Origin: Clusia tigrina
Taxonomy: Eukaryota; Arthropoda; Insecta; Diptera; Clusiidae
Length of the DNA stretch: 64,000 nucleotides
Assembly (NCBI GenBank): GCA_920105625.2
Contig: OV050030.1
Coordinates: 77,155,400 to 77,219,399 of the forward strand
Reading direction: 5' to 3'
Made by a program: the position numbers and the translations under genes. Of the stretch, positions 42,315 through 55,691 are shown one piece after another. Within the stretch, counting starts at the first letter, position 1; every line of letters starts with the position of its first letter. The notes beneath the pieces were generated by a model, which saw nothing but the letters and a program-made list of their open reading frames with translations, did not search any database and was not told the DNA's origin.

Positions 42315-45300
42315 TTGTTGTTGCGCGATTTACGTAGGCCCCAAATCTCATCTCCTTTAGCAAACTTCGGTGGAATGAAATTTCTTTCGATCCCTGGCAC
42401 ATCGCGATACATTCCGCTTCCATGGAACTTAGCGAAACCACATGCTGTTTTTTCGACTCCTATGCGATGGGGGTGCCAACAAAAAATAGAACAAATCCAC
42501 TGTAGGATTTGCGATCAGTCGACTCAGAACCCCAATCTGCATCTGTAAAACATACCAAATCTTTGTTATTACATGTGTACCTTTAGTATTTGCTTTTAAA
42601 TATCGCAAGACATGTTTTGCTCCTTGTGCGGATGTGCGTGAAACTGCGCCAATTTTGACACGATATGTGTGATGTCAGGTCGTGATATTACCGCTAAATA
42701 GGTTAGACCTCCAATGAGCGATTGATAGCTCTTTATATCGAACACTTCGCAGTACTTTTCGCCGCACTTTTGCAAAACAGTGCCCGCTGCGAATGGTGTA
42801 GTGGCTGGCTTGCACTCGAGCATATTCCACCGCTCCAGAAGCTCACGCGTATACCGATTTTGGTTAATTGATGTATCGCCGCGCAGTCCGTGTTGCTCGA
42901 CTTACATCCCCAAATAGAATTTTATAGGACCTCGATCAACTGCTTCCACCTGCGCACTGAGTTGCTTAACGATATTGCCCATTGTTGATTCGAGAGAGCA
43001 CACCAAAAAAATATCATCAACATAAAGTGGTATGATGTTAATTTCTCCATCTCTCATCATGGTGTCCAAACATGAGACCGTCTGGCATCGAGTGAAACCA
43101 ATTTGAGAAAGAATAATGTTGATTTTGGTGTTCCAACCTCCGCTTGCTTGCTTAAGCCCCTACAATGATTTCTTTAATTTGCAGATTTTATTGGGAATCT
43201 TTTCATTTGTGAACATCTCCGGCTGGCGCATAAAAACGTCTTCTGACAGCTCTCCGTTGAGGTATGCCGCTACGATGTCAATATGGTTAACAAGAAGTTT
43301 ATGTTTCGCAGCAAGTGCAAGCATAAGCCGAATAGTTGAGTGCCTCACTACTGGTGCGTATGTGTCAAAAAAGTCTTCAAACTTCCTCTGACCGCATCTT
43401 TGTGCAACTAAACAGTATTTGCTCTTTCTATCGTTCCATCAGCGTTGAATTTGGTTGTAAAAACCCATCTGCATCCGATAACGTTTTTTCCAGCTGGACA
43501 GTCAACCAACTAACAGGTGTCGTTTTTGATTAAACTATCAAATTCCACCTGCATCGCGTTCCACAACTGAGCCCCATTTGCTGACTCTAGCGCTTCAGCT
43601 ACGGTGATTGGATTTGTAATAATACCGTTCAATGATTCAGTGACATACAGTTTGCTCGGCCTGCCAGGTCTGCTAGTGCGATTTATTCACGGTCTGCCTC
43701 TCGTTCGCTTTCCCGCAGCGACCTCCACCGCTTCGTCAGACGAAAATTCCTGCTCTTGAGCCTCTCTTCCATCCGAGTTTTCGTGTACCTCTCTTGCATT
43801 TACGCCTACGTGCGTTGCAGTGCGCGCTATATCTGCGCTAATGCTCTCACCATCGCTGCTAATATCTTCGCCGTCTTCATTGCCTGTAACTTTAATGCCT
43901 GCGCTTTTCACGTTAGCGCGCTCACTACTGCTACTTCTTTGTTGGTCTCATAGTTTGGCTCTGCGTAAACGAAGAATCTATCCTTGGCGTGTTCCACTGC
44001 TTGATCTGCGACAGCTGCATCACTAAATATAATTGAGTTTTCGAAGAAATTGACGTCCCGTGCAATAGTTATAGTTTTCGATGCTTTGTTATAAAGCCTA
44101 TAACCCTTCGTATTGCTCGCGTAGCCAACAAAAACCAGTTGTGTACCTTTTGGCTCAAATTTCGACCGATTCCGATTCTTGTCGAGTGCAACAGCATTAC
44201 AACCAAACGTTCGGAAATGTGCTACAGATGGTTTCCTCTCGAACCAACGTTCATATGGAGTTTTGTCATTCAATATCTTTGTAGGAGAACGATTACGTAT
44301 GTACGTAGCAGTACTTACAGCCTCCGACCATAAGCTTTGAGGAAGATGCGCTGTTTCCAGCATACACCGAGCCATTTCGACGAGCGTTATATTAGCTCTC
44401 CGCTATGCCATTCTGCTATGGTGTGTAGCTAACTGTCTTCTGATGCACGATGCCATATCGCTTGAAGAAATTATTGAAATTTGAGTTTACATACTCCAAC
44501 CCGTTGTCGCTCCTTAAGCATTTCAGTTCACGTCCAGTCTGCTTCTCCACACGCGTTATGAAGTCCACGAATGCTTCATAGGCCTGCGATTTGTGCTGCA
44601 AAAATTTAGTTTCTACATACCTCGAGTAATCATCAATGAAGGTGATGAAGTATCTCGAACCACCTTGCGTGCAAACGCGCATTGGACCACAAATGTCGGT
44701 GTGGACCACTTCTAGAGCACTGGTTGTATTTACATTAGGATAGCACCTAAACGGCTTAGTGCTAATTTTCCAGACTGCACAAGTGACACATTAAAAATCT
44801 TTTGGATTGTCCATATTTAAACCACGAACCATGTTTGTACAAGTCATAACATTTATATGCCCATACCTGCGATACCACAGTTCGATTTCTTGCTTTTTAG
44901 TAAACGTGGTATACAAATATTCATTTTTACCACTTTTTAGAAATTTAGTGCAGAAAACGCCGCCGTTCTTTTTTGCTGAGAACACTAATTTATTATGCTG
45001 CGTCTTAATCACCGCTTCGTTTTTGCGAAATTGTACCATATGACCATTGCTGATTATTTTACTCACTGACAAGAAATTAGAATGTAAGTTCGGCACATAC
45101 AACATGTCGCACAATGTAATGTCAGAGGTAACTGATTTTAGAGTCACATTACATTGCATTCACACATCACCCATTGCATTCACACTTTCGCCCGAAGCTA
45201 GTATTACTTTCTGCGCGCGATTCTCAATCGAAGAAAAAAACCTGTTTTCTCGGCACATATGCGAGGATGCGCCACTATCGAGTATCCATACGTCGCTGCT

Positions 45301-45716
45301 TACATAAAGCTAGTTAGTAAGGGTTAATAAGACAGACGATGTTCTGTTTCCATTTGTTCTGCATTCCGATCGTATATGTCCCCGCTTACCGCACGAATAG
45401 CACTTTATATTTCGCCTCGCTGACATATCTCTACTGTCACTGCGACCTGATTTAAAACTCTTTTTCCCCGTGACGTCGACCTGCTTGACCTTCAGCTGAT
45501 TCGCTGCAATAACGCTTTCTCCGCTGACGTCTTTCCGCTTATCTCGTCGCTGCAGCACTTCCAATATTTTGACCTTCAACTGCTCGACATTTGGTAGCAC
45601 GTCGCGACTCTCCATTGACACAACAAAATTGTCCATATCTTCCGGCAAGCTGCATAGTAGCAAGATGCTGAGTAGATCCTTTGCAACGTCGATTCCAATG
45701 TCTTTTAGATCATCCG
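42315..45716 (-). mobile_element. copia B copy 3, both ends missing
   Basis: RNase H is truncated at the BEL junction (42315) as in copies 2 and 4. RT (43030-43640), integrase (43908-44709), pre-integrase block (44791-45159) and gag C-terminus with zinc knuckle (45310-45716) are present. At 45716 gag (LADDLKDIGIDV) joins directly to the inside of a BEL LTR. The 5' part of gag, the 5' LTR, jockey, hAT and the I-like start of this unit are therefore deleted. The integrase TAG shared with the other copies is present. Confidence 0.9.
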
Positions 45717-46837
45717 CTATTTCCAACTATCTGGCTCTATTTACCTAAGTATCAGTAATGCCATTTACGATTGAATTGTCTCTGTGCATACATACCTACT
45801 TGCTGACCATACATAATGTCTAAACTCTCTTCTACTCTTATATTGTCTTACTTATTCCAATCCTGACTCTAAGCGAACCAATTTGAATAATAAATAAAAC
45901 AGTCTAAGCATAACCACAGAACGAGCGTGTTGTTTGATTTGCCCTCGCGCTAGTGCATTAGTTTATTTAATCATTTTGCCCTTATCACAGCCTCACACAT
46001 TTTCAGCTGCTGTTACAACTTCGAATCAATTTCAAATACATAACAATTTGCGGCTCAGACCATTATAATTCCTTGGTCTCAACATTTTGGCGCCCAACGT
46101 GGGGCTCGATTAAATATAAATAATTAAATAAATTAACGCTCGAAAAAGAACGAAAAACTACTGAAATATAAATGCAAAATATACATAAATGTTCAAAAAC
46201 ATTTATGAGCAAAAGCATACTCGCAACGTTCGAACAATTTTAAAATATAAAACACATTGTAACAACAACAACAAAGGAATAAATTCTTTGGTTTAACAAC
46301 AACAAGCAACCCATCACTAGCGGTAGTGGGTGCGCTACATTAAATGAATTGGAATATTCATTTTTGAGGCAGCGTGTGCAACATTATTTTACACATAATT
46401 CTGGGCTTCAATTCTACTGATGCTTTGGAACCTACTTATTTCTGCTCGAGAACCTTTGTTAGCAACCTTTTGCTGAAAAATAAAAAAGACAAAGGAGAAT
46501 TACGTTCATCGCTTACAAGTTCTGGCTCACAGGGTGCCCTTGTACTGCATATCACGTCATCGTTTGGACTTGCTGCACGGCTCAACTAGTAAAATCATCG
46601 AAAGTATATTTTTGTTGTTGGTTACATACAATAGCTGGTTGGCACATAGGAAGCCGCTATTACGGTTTATAGTCATTGCCCTTGGACTTTGTCGCTGCTC
46701 ATATTTCGCTCTTCATCTCGAGTTTTTTTTTAGCAGCATGTCTCTCGTAGAAGTAAAGCAGCGCCAACACAAACAAAAGCATGTCTCGGATCAAAAGCCG
46801 TATAGAGGCCAATGGTCGTGGTGAAGGTAAAACTCTC
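45717..46837 (+). mobile_element. BEL element 5' part, copy 3, LTR truncated
   Basis: Starts inside the LTR at TATTTCCAACTATCTGG. LTR remainder 45717-46084, primer site, leader, gag ATG 46738 with a 6-bp deletion (AAGCAGCGCCAAC against AAGCAGCAGCGCGCCAAC), then the copia junction at 46837/46838. Confidence 0.9.
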
Positions 46838-49800
46838 TTGTTGTTGCGCGATTTACGTAGGCCCCAAATCTCATCTCCTTTAGCAAACTTCGGTGGAATG
46901 AAATTTCTTTCGATCCCTGGCACATCGCGATACATTCCGCTTCCATGGAACTTAGCGAAACCACATGCTGTTTTTTCGACTCCCATGCGATGGGGGTGCC
47001 AACAAAAAATAGAACAAATCCACTGTAGGATTTGCGATCAGTCGACTCAGAACCCCAATCTGCATCTGTAAAACATACCAAATCTTTGTTATTACATGTG
47101 TACCTTTAGTATTTGCTTTTAAATATCGCAAGACATGTTTTGCTCCTTGTGCGGATGTGCGTGAAACTGCGCCAATTTTGACACGATATGTGTGATGTCA
47201 GGTCGTGATATTACCGCTAAATAGGTTAGACTTCCAATGAGCGATTGATAGCTCTTTATATCGAACACTTCGCAGTCCTTTTCGCCGCACTTTTGCAAAA
47301 CAGTGCCCGCTGCGAATGGTGTAGTGGCTGGCTTGCACTCGAGCATATTCCACCGCTCCAGAAGCTCACGCGTATACCGATTTTGGTTAATTGATGTATC
47401 GCCGCGCAGTCCGTGTTGCTCGACTTACATCCCCAAATAGAATTTTATAGGACCTCGATCAACTGCTTCCACCTGCTCACTGAGTTGCTTAACGATATTG
47501 CCCATTGTTGATTCGAGAGAGCACACCAAAAAAATATCATCAACATAAAGTGGTATGATGTTAATTTCTCCATCTCTCATCATGGTGTCCAAACATGGGA
47601 CCGTCTGGCATCGAGTGAAACCAATTTGAGAAAGAATAATGTTGATTTTGGTGTTCCAACCTCTGCTTGCTTGCTTAAGCCCGTACAATGATTTCTTTAA
47701 TTTGCAGATTTTATTGGGAATCTTTTCATTTGTGAACATCTCCGGCTGGCGCATAAAAACGTCTTCTGACAGCTCTCCGTTGAGGTATGCCGCTACGATG
47801 TCAATATGGTTAACAAGAAGTTTATGTTTCGCAGCAAGTGCAAGTATAAGCCGAATAGTTGAGTGCCTCACTACTGGTGCGTATGTGTCAAAAAAATCTT
47901 CAAACTTCCTCTGACCGCATCTTTGTGCAACTAAACAGTATTTGCTCTTTCTATCGTTCCATCAGCGTTGAATTTGGTTGTAAAAACCCATCTGCATCCG
48001 ATAACGTTTTTTCCAGCTGGACAGTCAACCAACTCCCAGGTGTCGTTTTTGATTAAACTATCAAATTCCACCTGCATCGCGTTCCACAACTGAGCCCCAT
48101 TTGCTGACTCTAGCGCTTCAGCTACGGTGATTGGATTTGTAATAATACCGTTCAATGATTCAGTGACATACAGTTTGCTCGGCCTGCCAGGTCTGCTAGT
48201 GCGATTTGTTCACGGTCTGCCTCTCTTTCGCTTTCCCGCCATTCGTCGACGACCATTCCTGCTCTTGAGCCTCTCTTCCATCCGAGCTTTCGTGTACCTC
48301 TCTTGCATTTACGCCTACGTGCGTTGCAGTGCGCGCTATATCTGCGCTAATGCTCTCACCATCGCTGCTAATATCTTCGCCGTCTTCATTGCCTGTAACT
48401 TTAATACCTGCGCTTTTCACGTTAGCGCGCTCACTACTGCTACTTCTTTGTTGGTCTCATAGTTTGGCTCTGCGTAAACGAAGAATCTATCCTTGGCGTG
48501 TTCCACTGCTTGATCTGCGACAGCTGCATCACTAAATATAATTGAGTTTTCGAAGAAATTGACGTCCCGTGCAATAGTTATAGTTTTCGATGCTTTGTTA
48601 TAAAGCCTATAACCCTTCGTTTTGCTCGCGTAGCCAACAAAAACCAGTTGTGTGCCTTTTGGCTCAAATTTCGACCGATTCCGATTCTTGTCGAGTGCAA
48701 CAGCATTACAACCAAACGTTCGGAAATGTGCTACAGATGGTTTCCTCTCGAACCAACGTTCATATGGAGTTTTGTCATTCAATATCTTTGTAGGAGAACG
48801 ATTACGTATGTACGTAGCAGTACTTACAGCTTTGAGGAAGATGCGCTGCTTCCGACCATAAGCTTTGAGGAAGATGCGCTGTTTCCAGCATACACCGAGC
48901 CATTTCGACGAGCGTTCTATTAGCTCTCCGCTATGCTATTCTGCTATGGTGTGTAGCTAACTGTCTTCTGATGCACGATGCCATATCGCTTGAAGAAATT
49001 ATTGAAATTTGAGTTTACATACTCCAACCCGTTGTTGCTCCTTAAGCATTTCAGCTTACGTCCAGTCTGCTTCTCCACACGCGTTATGAAGTCCACGAAT
49101 GCTTCATAGGCCTGCGATTTGTGCTGCAAAAATTTAGTTTCTACATACCTCGAGTAATCATCAATGAAGGTGATGAAGTATCTCGAACCACCTTGCGTGC
49201 AAACGCGCATTGGACCACAAATGTCGGTGTGGACCACTTCTAGAGCACTGGTTGTATTTACATTAGGATAGCACCTAAACGGCTTAGTGCTAATTTTCCA
49301 GACTGCACAAGTGACACATTAAAAATCTTTTGGATTGTCCATATTTAAAATACGAACCATGTTTGTACAAGTTATTAACAGTTATATGCCAATACCTGCG
49401 ATGCCACAGTTCGATTTCTTGCTTTTTAGTAAACGTAGTATACAACATGCATAGTACATACATGCTTACATAAAGCTAGTTAGTAAGGGTTAATAAGACA
49501 GACGATGTTCTGTTTCCATTTGTTCTGCATTCCGATCGTATATGTCCCCGCTTACCGCACGAATAGCACTTTATATTTCGCCTCGCTGACATATCTCTAC
49601 TGTCACTGCGACCTGATTTAAAACTCTTTTTCCCCGTGACGTCGACCTGCTTGACCTTCAGCTGATTCGCTGCAATAACGCTTTCTCCGCTGACGTCTTT
49701 CCGCTTATCTCGTCGCTGCAGCACTTCCAATATTTTGACCTTCAACTGCTCGACATTTGGTAGCACGTCGCGACTCTCCATTGACACAACAAAATTGTCC

Positions 49801-50495
49801 ATATCTTCCGGCAAGCTGCATAGTAGCAAGATGCTGAGTAGATCCTTTGCAACGTCGATTCCAATGTCTTTTAGATCATCCGCAAGGGTACAAAACTCAT
49901 TGATTTGTTCAGTCCATTTTTCAACGATTTTCAATCGAAAGCGGGCTAGTTTTCTGAACAAAATTACCTTGCGCGCTGGTGCGTTTGTTTTATATAAATT
50001 TCTCAATGTATCCCATGCGCCCATTGCGGAAACACACCTTTTTATGTGGATTAGCTCCGATGACTTGACACACAATTTGATCGTTGCTAGCGCCTTTTTG
50101 TCCGCCTTTTCCCACGCAAGTTGTTCAGCCGCTGTTGCTGTTGCTGGACATGCGTTTTCGACGACATCCTATTGATCCTGTGTAATTAATAGAGTTCGCT
50201 TCTGGACCGACCAAGATGTATAATTTTCACTGTTCAATTTTTCGATTTGCGAAAACGAATTACTCAACACGAACACTTTACAAAAAACTTCCGAAACACG
50301 TGTTTAGCTTTTGGCTTTTTTGATCTGGGCCCTTAACCTTTGTCAGAATAAGCGCAATGAACAAAAACACGACCGTTCAGTTTAGCAGGTTTATTAGAAA
50401 GGAATGATTACTTGACACAGTAAGAACAATAAGTAAGAGCTTGACAGCAGTTGGGTTGCCTATGCTTATATTAACTTTGGTACTATATACCTACA
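46838..50495 (-). mobile_element. copia B copy 4, lacking 3' end
   Basis: One LTR (50341-50495). Gag 49476-50260, integrase 48417-49237, RT 47425-48155, with the longest open RT frame of the four (47425-47871, YVDDIFLV), truncated RNase H 46838-47090. Private changes: about 375 bp of protease/pre-integrase code are replaced by roughly 18 bp of filler (about 49442-49462, CATGCATAGTACATACATG); a 21-bp tandem insertion near 48830; and a small deletion near 48240 in the linker before RT. Confidence 0.9.
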
Positions 50496-51600
50496 ATTTT
50501 TATAGCCTGTAAGTCTCTGTTATCAGGATTTTTAGCACTTCAAAATTATTTGTTGTTAGATTTGGCTTAAAAACTAACTTAGGGTGTTCACTTCTTGCCA
50601 ACTTACCATTCGTAGAGGGATAGTACTCACTATTTTGCATTTTTCCATAAAGAATAGTTGGTTTGTTTATTTGGATTGAGACTATCCATAAACTTGTTCA
50701 GTCTTTCTTTCAGTTCATGATTTAAAGCGGCATTAAGGCTTCCTGAAAATTCGGATACGTTTTTCCTGAAAAACGGAGATCTGTGGCGATAACAATCCTT
50801 TTTAGCTTGACTTTTCTCCCTAATGTGGCTTTTTATAGCATTAGCTATCTTAATGGCTTTACTTTTAATTGTTTCAAAATTAAGTGGAGTAGCGTGTTCA
50901 GCTGTTTATACTAATAAAGCGTTTAAGTCGTGCAAAGCGGAATCGACCTCATCTGCAGTCTTTAGAGAAATATCAATTTTTACGGGACGCTAATATATTT
51001 TCGCTATTTAAGCCAGTTTGTCTGATTAAAGTTTATAGCATTTTTCCGATAGAATGCGTTCTCTTACAGTATTCCTTAAAACTGCAAGGTCGATAAAATC
51101 TGGTGAATTTTTTGGGTCTGTAGGCCAGTATGTGGGATGCCCCAAGGATACCACATCTAAATTAATGCACTGATCTATTATCGTTCAATACAATTGTCTA
51201 CCTTTAGGATAAATTAGACTCGAACTTCAGTATGTATCCTTTGCTTTATAATTTCCCATCACGATGAATTTGTCTACAAGGATAATGAAAATCTCTTTGA
51301 ATTGTTGTTCTTTAATAGAGAATCTCGATGGTCAGTATACAGCACTGAGAGTAGTATCTTCCCCCAACATTGCAGTGAAATGGAAGTTGCTTCTAAGTAG
51401 TCCTTTGCAAAGTTTTCAAGTGTTCAACGTTTCATACGACTTTTTATTAGTATACCAGAATCACCATATGCTGTGCAATCAGCAGGATCGTTAGTTTCAT
51501 GAAATGTGAAGCCCAAAAATTGAAGTTGTATTTGTTTGTTAAATGTGTTTCTGAAAGCAACATAACATCACACCGTTGTAAAAAGTAATGTAATATGACA
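50496..51600 (-). pseudogene. jockey ORF2 endonuclease half, copy 3
   Basis: Same content as copy 1, with the clearest N-terminal reading: 51447-51644 gives RCDVMLLSETHLTNKYNFNF. More single-base differences from copies 1 and 2 than those have from each other. Confidence 0.85.
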
Positions 51601-52412
51601 CCACTAAATATTATAATAAAGAGAGAGAGAGAGATAGACAGCAATTTAACAAAACAAAAGAGGGGGTAATAATGAGAAACAGGAGTTTAGAGTGTGGTGG
51701 ACTGAGACAGTACATGGACAGAATTTAATCAGTGAGTTCACCACTTGCAGTTAGCGTTGTTGTCTGGATGGGCAAGTGGCATGGCCGAAATAGCTATAAG
51801 ATCTGCCAATTTATTTTTAACAATTCTCCTTTTGACAATTATTACGGTGATATACACGTTATAGACGTGCACAGTTACAACTGTTCGTACAAGTTTCTGT
51901 GTGTTTACTGAAATGAGTGCGTCTAGATGAGTGGTTAAATGTTTCTGTTATAAGTTGGTATTGTTTTTATATGTAGCAGTTTGGGTGTAAGTGCATAAAA
52001 AGAGAATGAGAGTAACATATTTGTTTTCCTATATTTCGCACAAGCAAATACTAGTAGATGACGATGGAATACAATAAATAACTTGTTGTATGATGCAAGT
52101 AAAAATTCGTTTGTATGATTTATAAAAATTGTAGGAAATTGGCTAAATAAAACAATGACTTTTTAAAAAAGAATTTTATTAATTCAGGTAAACATAACGA
52201 TTTTTCAGGTAACAAAAGCAATTCAGTCTTTTAAACTTAAGTATACTAGGTATTATATAAACAAAACTTTAATCCTTGTAGGACAAACAAAATAGAAATA
52301 AGATTTAAATTAAAATAAATACTCGTACATATGTACTCGTATATGGATACGTACGTAAAAACCATAACTTTTTTATTAGTTTTTTTACGTGGTTTTCAAC
52401 TTTAGCTAACAA

Positions 52413-54352
52413 TTAGTTTTTCGAATTTACATTCACGAATAAAATTTCATTAAATGATTTTCCATTAGATCCGAGTTTTGATCGTTTATCTGTTATCAGT
52501 GCCCGGGCAATGGAAAATATCCTTTCTGAAGGGGCGCTAGATGCTGGTATAGCGAATATTCTGCAGCTTAGCTTGTATAACATTGGAAATTCATTTTTCC
52601 TATCATGCCACCATTTCAAAATATTAAAATCATTTATTAGGGGTACATTAGTATTTTTATATTTACTTCTTTAATTTTCAATTATGGACTGGTTAGAATT
52701 AGCTCCCTCTATTGGCTGTACATAATTTTCAAATAATGTGCATATATATTTTTGATGAGGTTATTTCAATGTTTGGATTAAAAATAGTAATGTCATTTAA
52801 ATAAGGAAGCAACAAAGTTTTGCATTGTTATTACACCTGTTTGTTCTTCTAAACTAAATTGAGTAAGCTGATTAGCTGGCGGAAATAAAAATATGGCTAG
52901 TTTATGATAAATTGTGATCTTGCTGTCTACTAACGAAATTAAAGTGTCATGTAATTTTTTTTTTAAATTCTGATATAAAACTAGGTTCATCATTATTGGT
53001 GGTATTACATATGGTTTTTAAGTTACGGACATGTGGATGAACTAAATGAATTGTTGGATAGGAACTGCCTTCAAGTTCTTTTGACGCATCCATGAAAGGT
53101 TTAAGAATTGCTATTAATTGATCTAAATGATATTCTTTTATCACGTTATATTTCTCATTTAGATTTTTATCACTTAGTATTTTTTGAATATCAGCAAAGT
53201 TTGATTTTATGGATAAAATGGTATAATAAACTGTATTCCATCTTGTGGGTGTGAAACTTTTTAATGATGTTGTTAAGTCGCAATTTAAGCCAGGTTTCTT
53301 AACAAATTTTACCAGTTTGGACGATGTTGTTACGATTTCATCAATCTGTTCTGACGTTTTAATACATTTTTCTATTGTATTGTGAAGAAGGTGACTAATG
53401 CAGTTGATATTTTCGTGGTCCTTTAAAGCAGCTTTGATATTGCTTCCTCTATCTGTTAATATAACTGTTGGATCGTTTAAGGAACAACTGAACGCACTGA
53501 GTAAAGTCTCTAGTTTATGTTTTATACTCGTATTGATGCCTAGAATACAATAAAATATATTAATAATGTACTTTCTGTTAAGATAAACATAACAGTTTCC
53601 AAGTTGTAAATATATGGGCAATTTCAAGTGAAGTGAGCCCTTGTCTGGCCTTATGTCTCCGATTTTGATCAAATTTGGTGGGAAGGAAGGTTACACAGAG
53701 AAAAGCATTTTTTTCTTTTTAAAAAAATCTCGAAAACGGTTAAAAGTTAAAGTTCTGAAATTTTCAGTAAATATTTAGTGATGAATTGTTTTCAAACAAA
53801 AAGTATTGAAAAAAAAATTAAAAATTGTTTTCTGTGCAAAATCGTGTTTTTTTTTAAATTGGTCTTGCAAAAAATACCATATTCCAAAAAATATATGTTA
53901 AAGCTGTATTTCTTACAAACATTTTGCGAGTTTGAGCTAGTCGATAGGGCAAAAAATACGAATTTTACAGCCATTTTTGTAAGGCAATATCAAAAATTTT
54001 CATATGAAAACATTTAATTTATAACAATTTTTCATATGAACATTTTTGAGGTTGCCTCACAAAACCGGTTATGACAGAAATTTAATTTATAACAATTTTT
54101 CATATGAACATTTCTGAGGTTGCCTCACAAAACCGGTTAGGACAGAAATTTTATTTACTGATTACTAGATTACATAGATTTTCTTCCTAGCAGCTTGCTT
54201 TTACACTCACCATCCATAACAAAATGAGCCGTTAGGGCTAGGTAGGATATTTTAGAAAAATTTTCTGTCCATAGATCACATGTCTGGGCATAACCAATTT
54301 TTCGTATAGATGAGATCTCTGATTTAAGTTTTTCACAGTCATCGACTGACAC
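52413..54352 (-). pseudogene. hAT transposase, copy 3 (best preserved)
   Basis: The frame 53672-52947 stays open for 241 codons: IKIGDIRPDKGSLHLKLPIY, VILTDRGSNIKAALKDHENI with the second catalytic aspartate region, TPTRWNTVYYTILSIKSNF, and LIAILKPFMDASKELEGSSY. One extra T in a T run near 52965 shifts the frame; the code then goes on at 52993-52793 (SLVDSKITIYHKLAIFLFPPANQL) and 52619-52413 (dimerisation block, SSAPSERIFSIARALITD). The 54352-54170 part holds TCDLWTENFSKISYLAL. No Transib here. The N-terminus was split off by the I-like insertion; the rest of hAT should lie right of the window. Confidence 0.88.
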
Positions 54353-54566
54353 TCATCGCGTACGGTGGTGCTCAATAGTGGTATGGGTAATTTTTTTTTT
54401 TCTCGTTCTCTTCGCGTGTTTTCTCTTTTTCTTCCACGTGTTTTGTAAAATATATTTTATCGTTCTAATCGGAAGAGAAAGCACATCACTCCTGTTTTTT
54501 CTTGTATAAAAAAGGAGCAAATATGTCCCGTGAGAGACCCACTCTTGGAGATAACCGGTTTGCCCT

Positions 54567-55051
54567 TGTTGGCTCACCGACTATTAACAGAATTTATTTC
54601 TCTTCTGTACTATAGTACTCTTTGCATTTCTTTAGTGCTCATTAACATCTATTTCCAACCATCATGCATTCAATCATCTATTTCCAACTATCTGGCTCTA
54701 TTTACCTAAGTATCAGTAATGCCATTTACGATTGAATTGTCTCTGTGCATACATACCTACTTGCTGACCATACATAATGTCTAAACTCTCTTCTACTCTT
54801 ATATTGTCTTACTTATTCCAATCCTGACTCTAAGCGAACCAATTTGAATAATAAATAAAACAGTTGAAGCATAACCACAGAACGAACGTGTTGTTTGATT
54901 TGCCCTCGCGCTAGTGCATTCTAGCTAGTTCATTTAATCATTTTGCCCTTATCACAGCCTCACACATTTTCAGCTGCTGTTACAACTTCAAATCAATTTC
55001 AAATACATAACAATTTGCGGCTCAGACCATTATAATTCCTTGGTCTCAACA
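54567..55051 (+). repeat. BEL 5' LTR
   Basis: 485 bp, TG...CA ends, CTATAGTACTC near 54608 and AATAAATAAAAC near 54850 as possible initiation and polyadenylation regions. A short insertion (CTAGCTAGTTCATT) is private to this copy. Confidence 0.9.
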
Positions 55052-55073
55052 TTTTGGCGCCCAACGTGGGGCT
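55052..55073 (+). promoter_or_regulatory. BEL primer-binding site, tRNA-Lys
   Basis: After TTT the sequence TGGCGCCCAACGTGGGGC is complementary to the 3' end (with CCA) of eukaryotic tRNA-Lys(CUU). The identical site is present in all four BEL copies. Confidence 0.75.
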
Positions 55074-55691
55074 CGATTAAATATAAATAATTAAATAAAT
55101 TAACGCTCGAAAAAGAACGAAAAACTACTGAAATATAAATGCAAAATATACATAAATGTTCAAAAACATTTATGAGCAAAAGCATACTCGCAACGTTCGA
55201 ACAATTTTAAAATATAAAACACATTGTAACAACAACAACAAAGGAATAAATTCTTTTGTTTAACAACAACAAACAACACATCACTAGCGGTAGTGGGTGC
55301 GCTACATTAAATGAATTGGCATATTCATTTTTGAGGCAGCGTGTGCAACATTATTTTACACATAATTCTGGGCTTCATTTCTACTGATGCTTTGGAACCT
55401 ACTTATTTCTGCTCGAGAACCTTTGTTAGCAACCTTTTGCTGAAAAATAAAAAAGACAAAGGAGAATTACGTTCATCGCTTACAAGTTCTGGCTCACAGG
55501 GTGCCCTTGTACTGCATATCACGTCATCGTTTGGACTTGCTGCACGGCTCAACTAGTAAAATCATCGAAAGTATATTTTTGTACAATAGCTGGTTGGCAC
55601 ATAGGAAGCCGCTATTACAGTTTATAGTCATTGCCCTTGGACTTTGTCGCTGCTCATATTTCGCTCTTCATCTCGAGTTTTTTTTAGCAGC

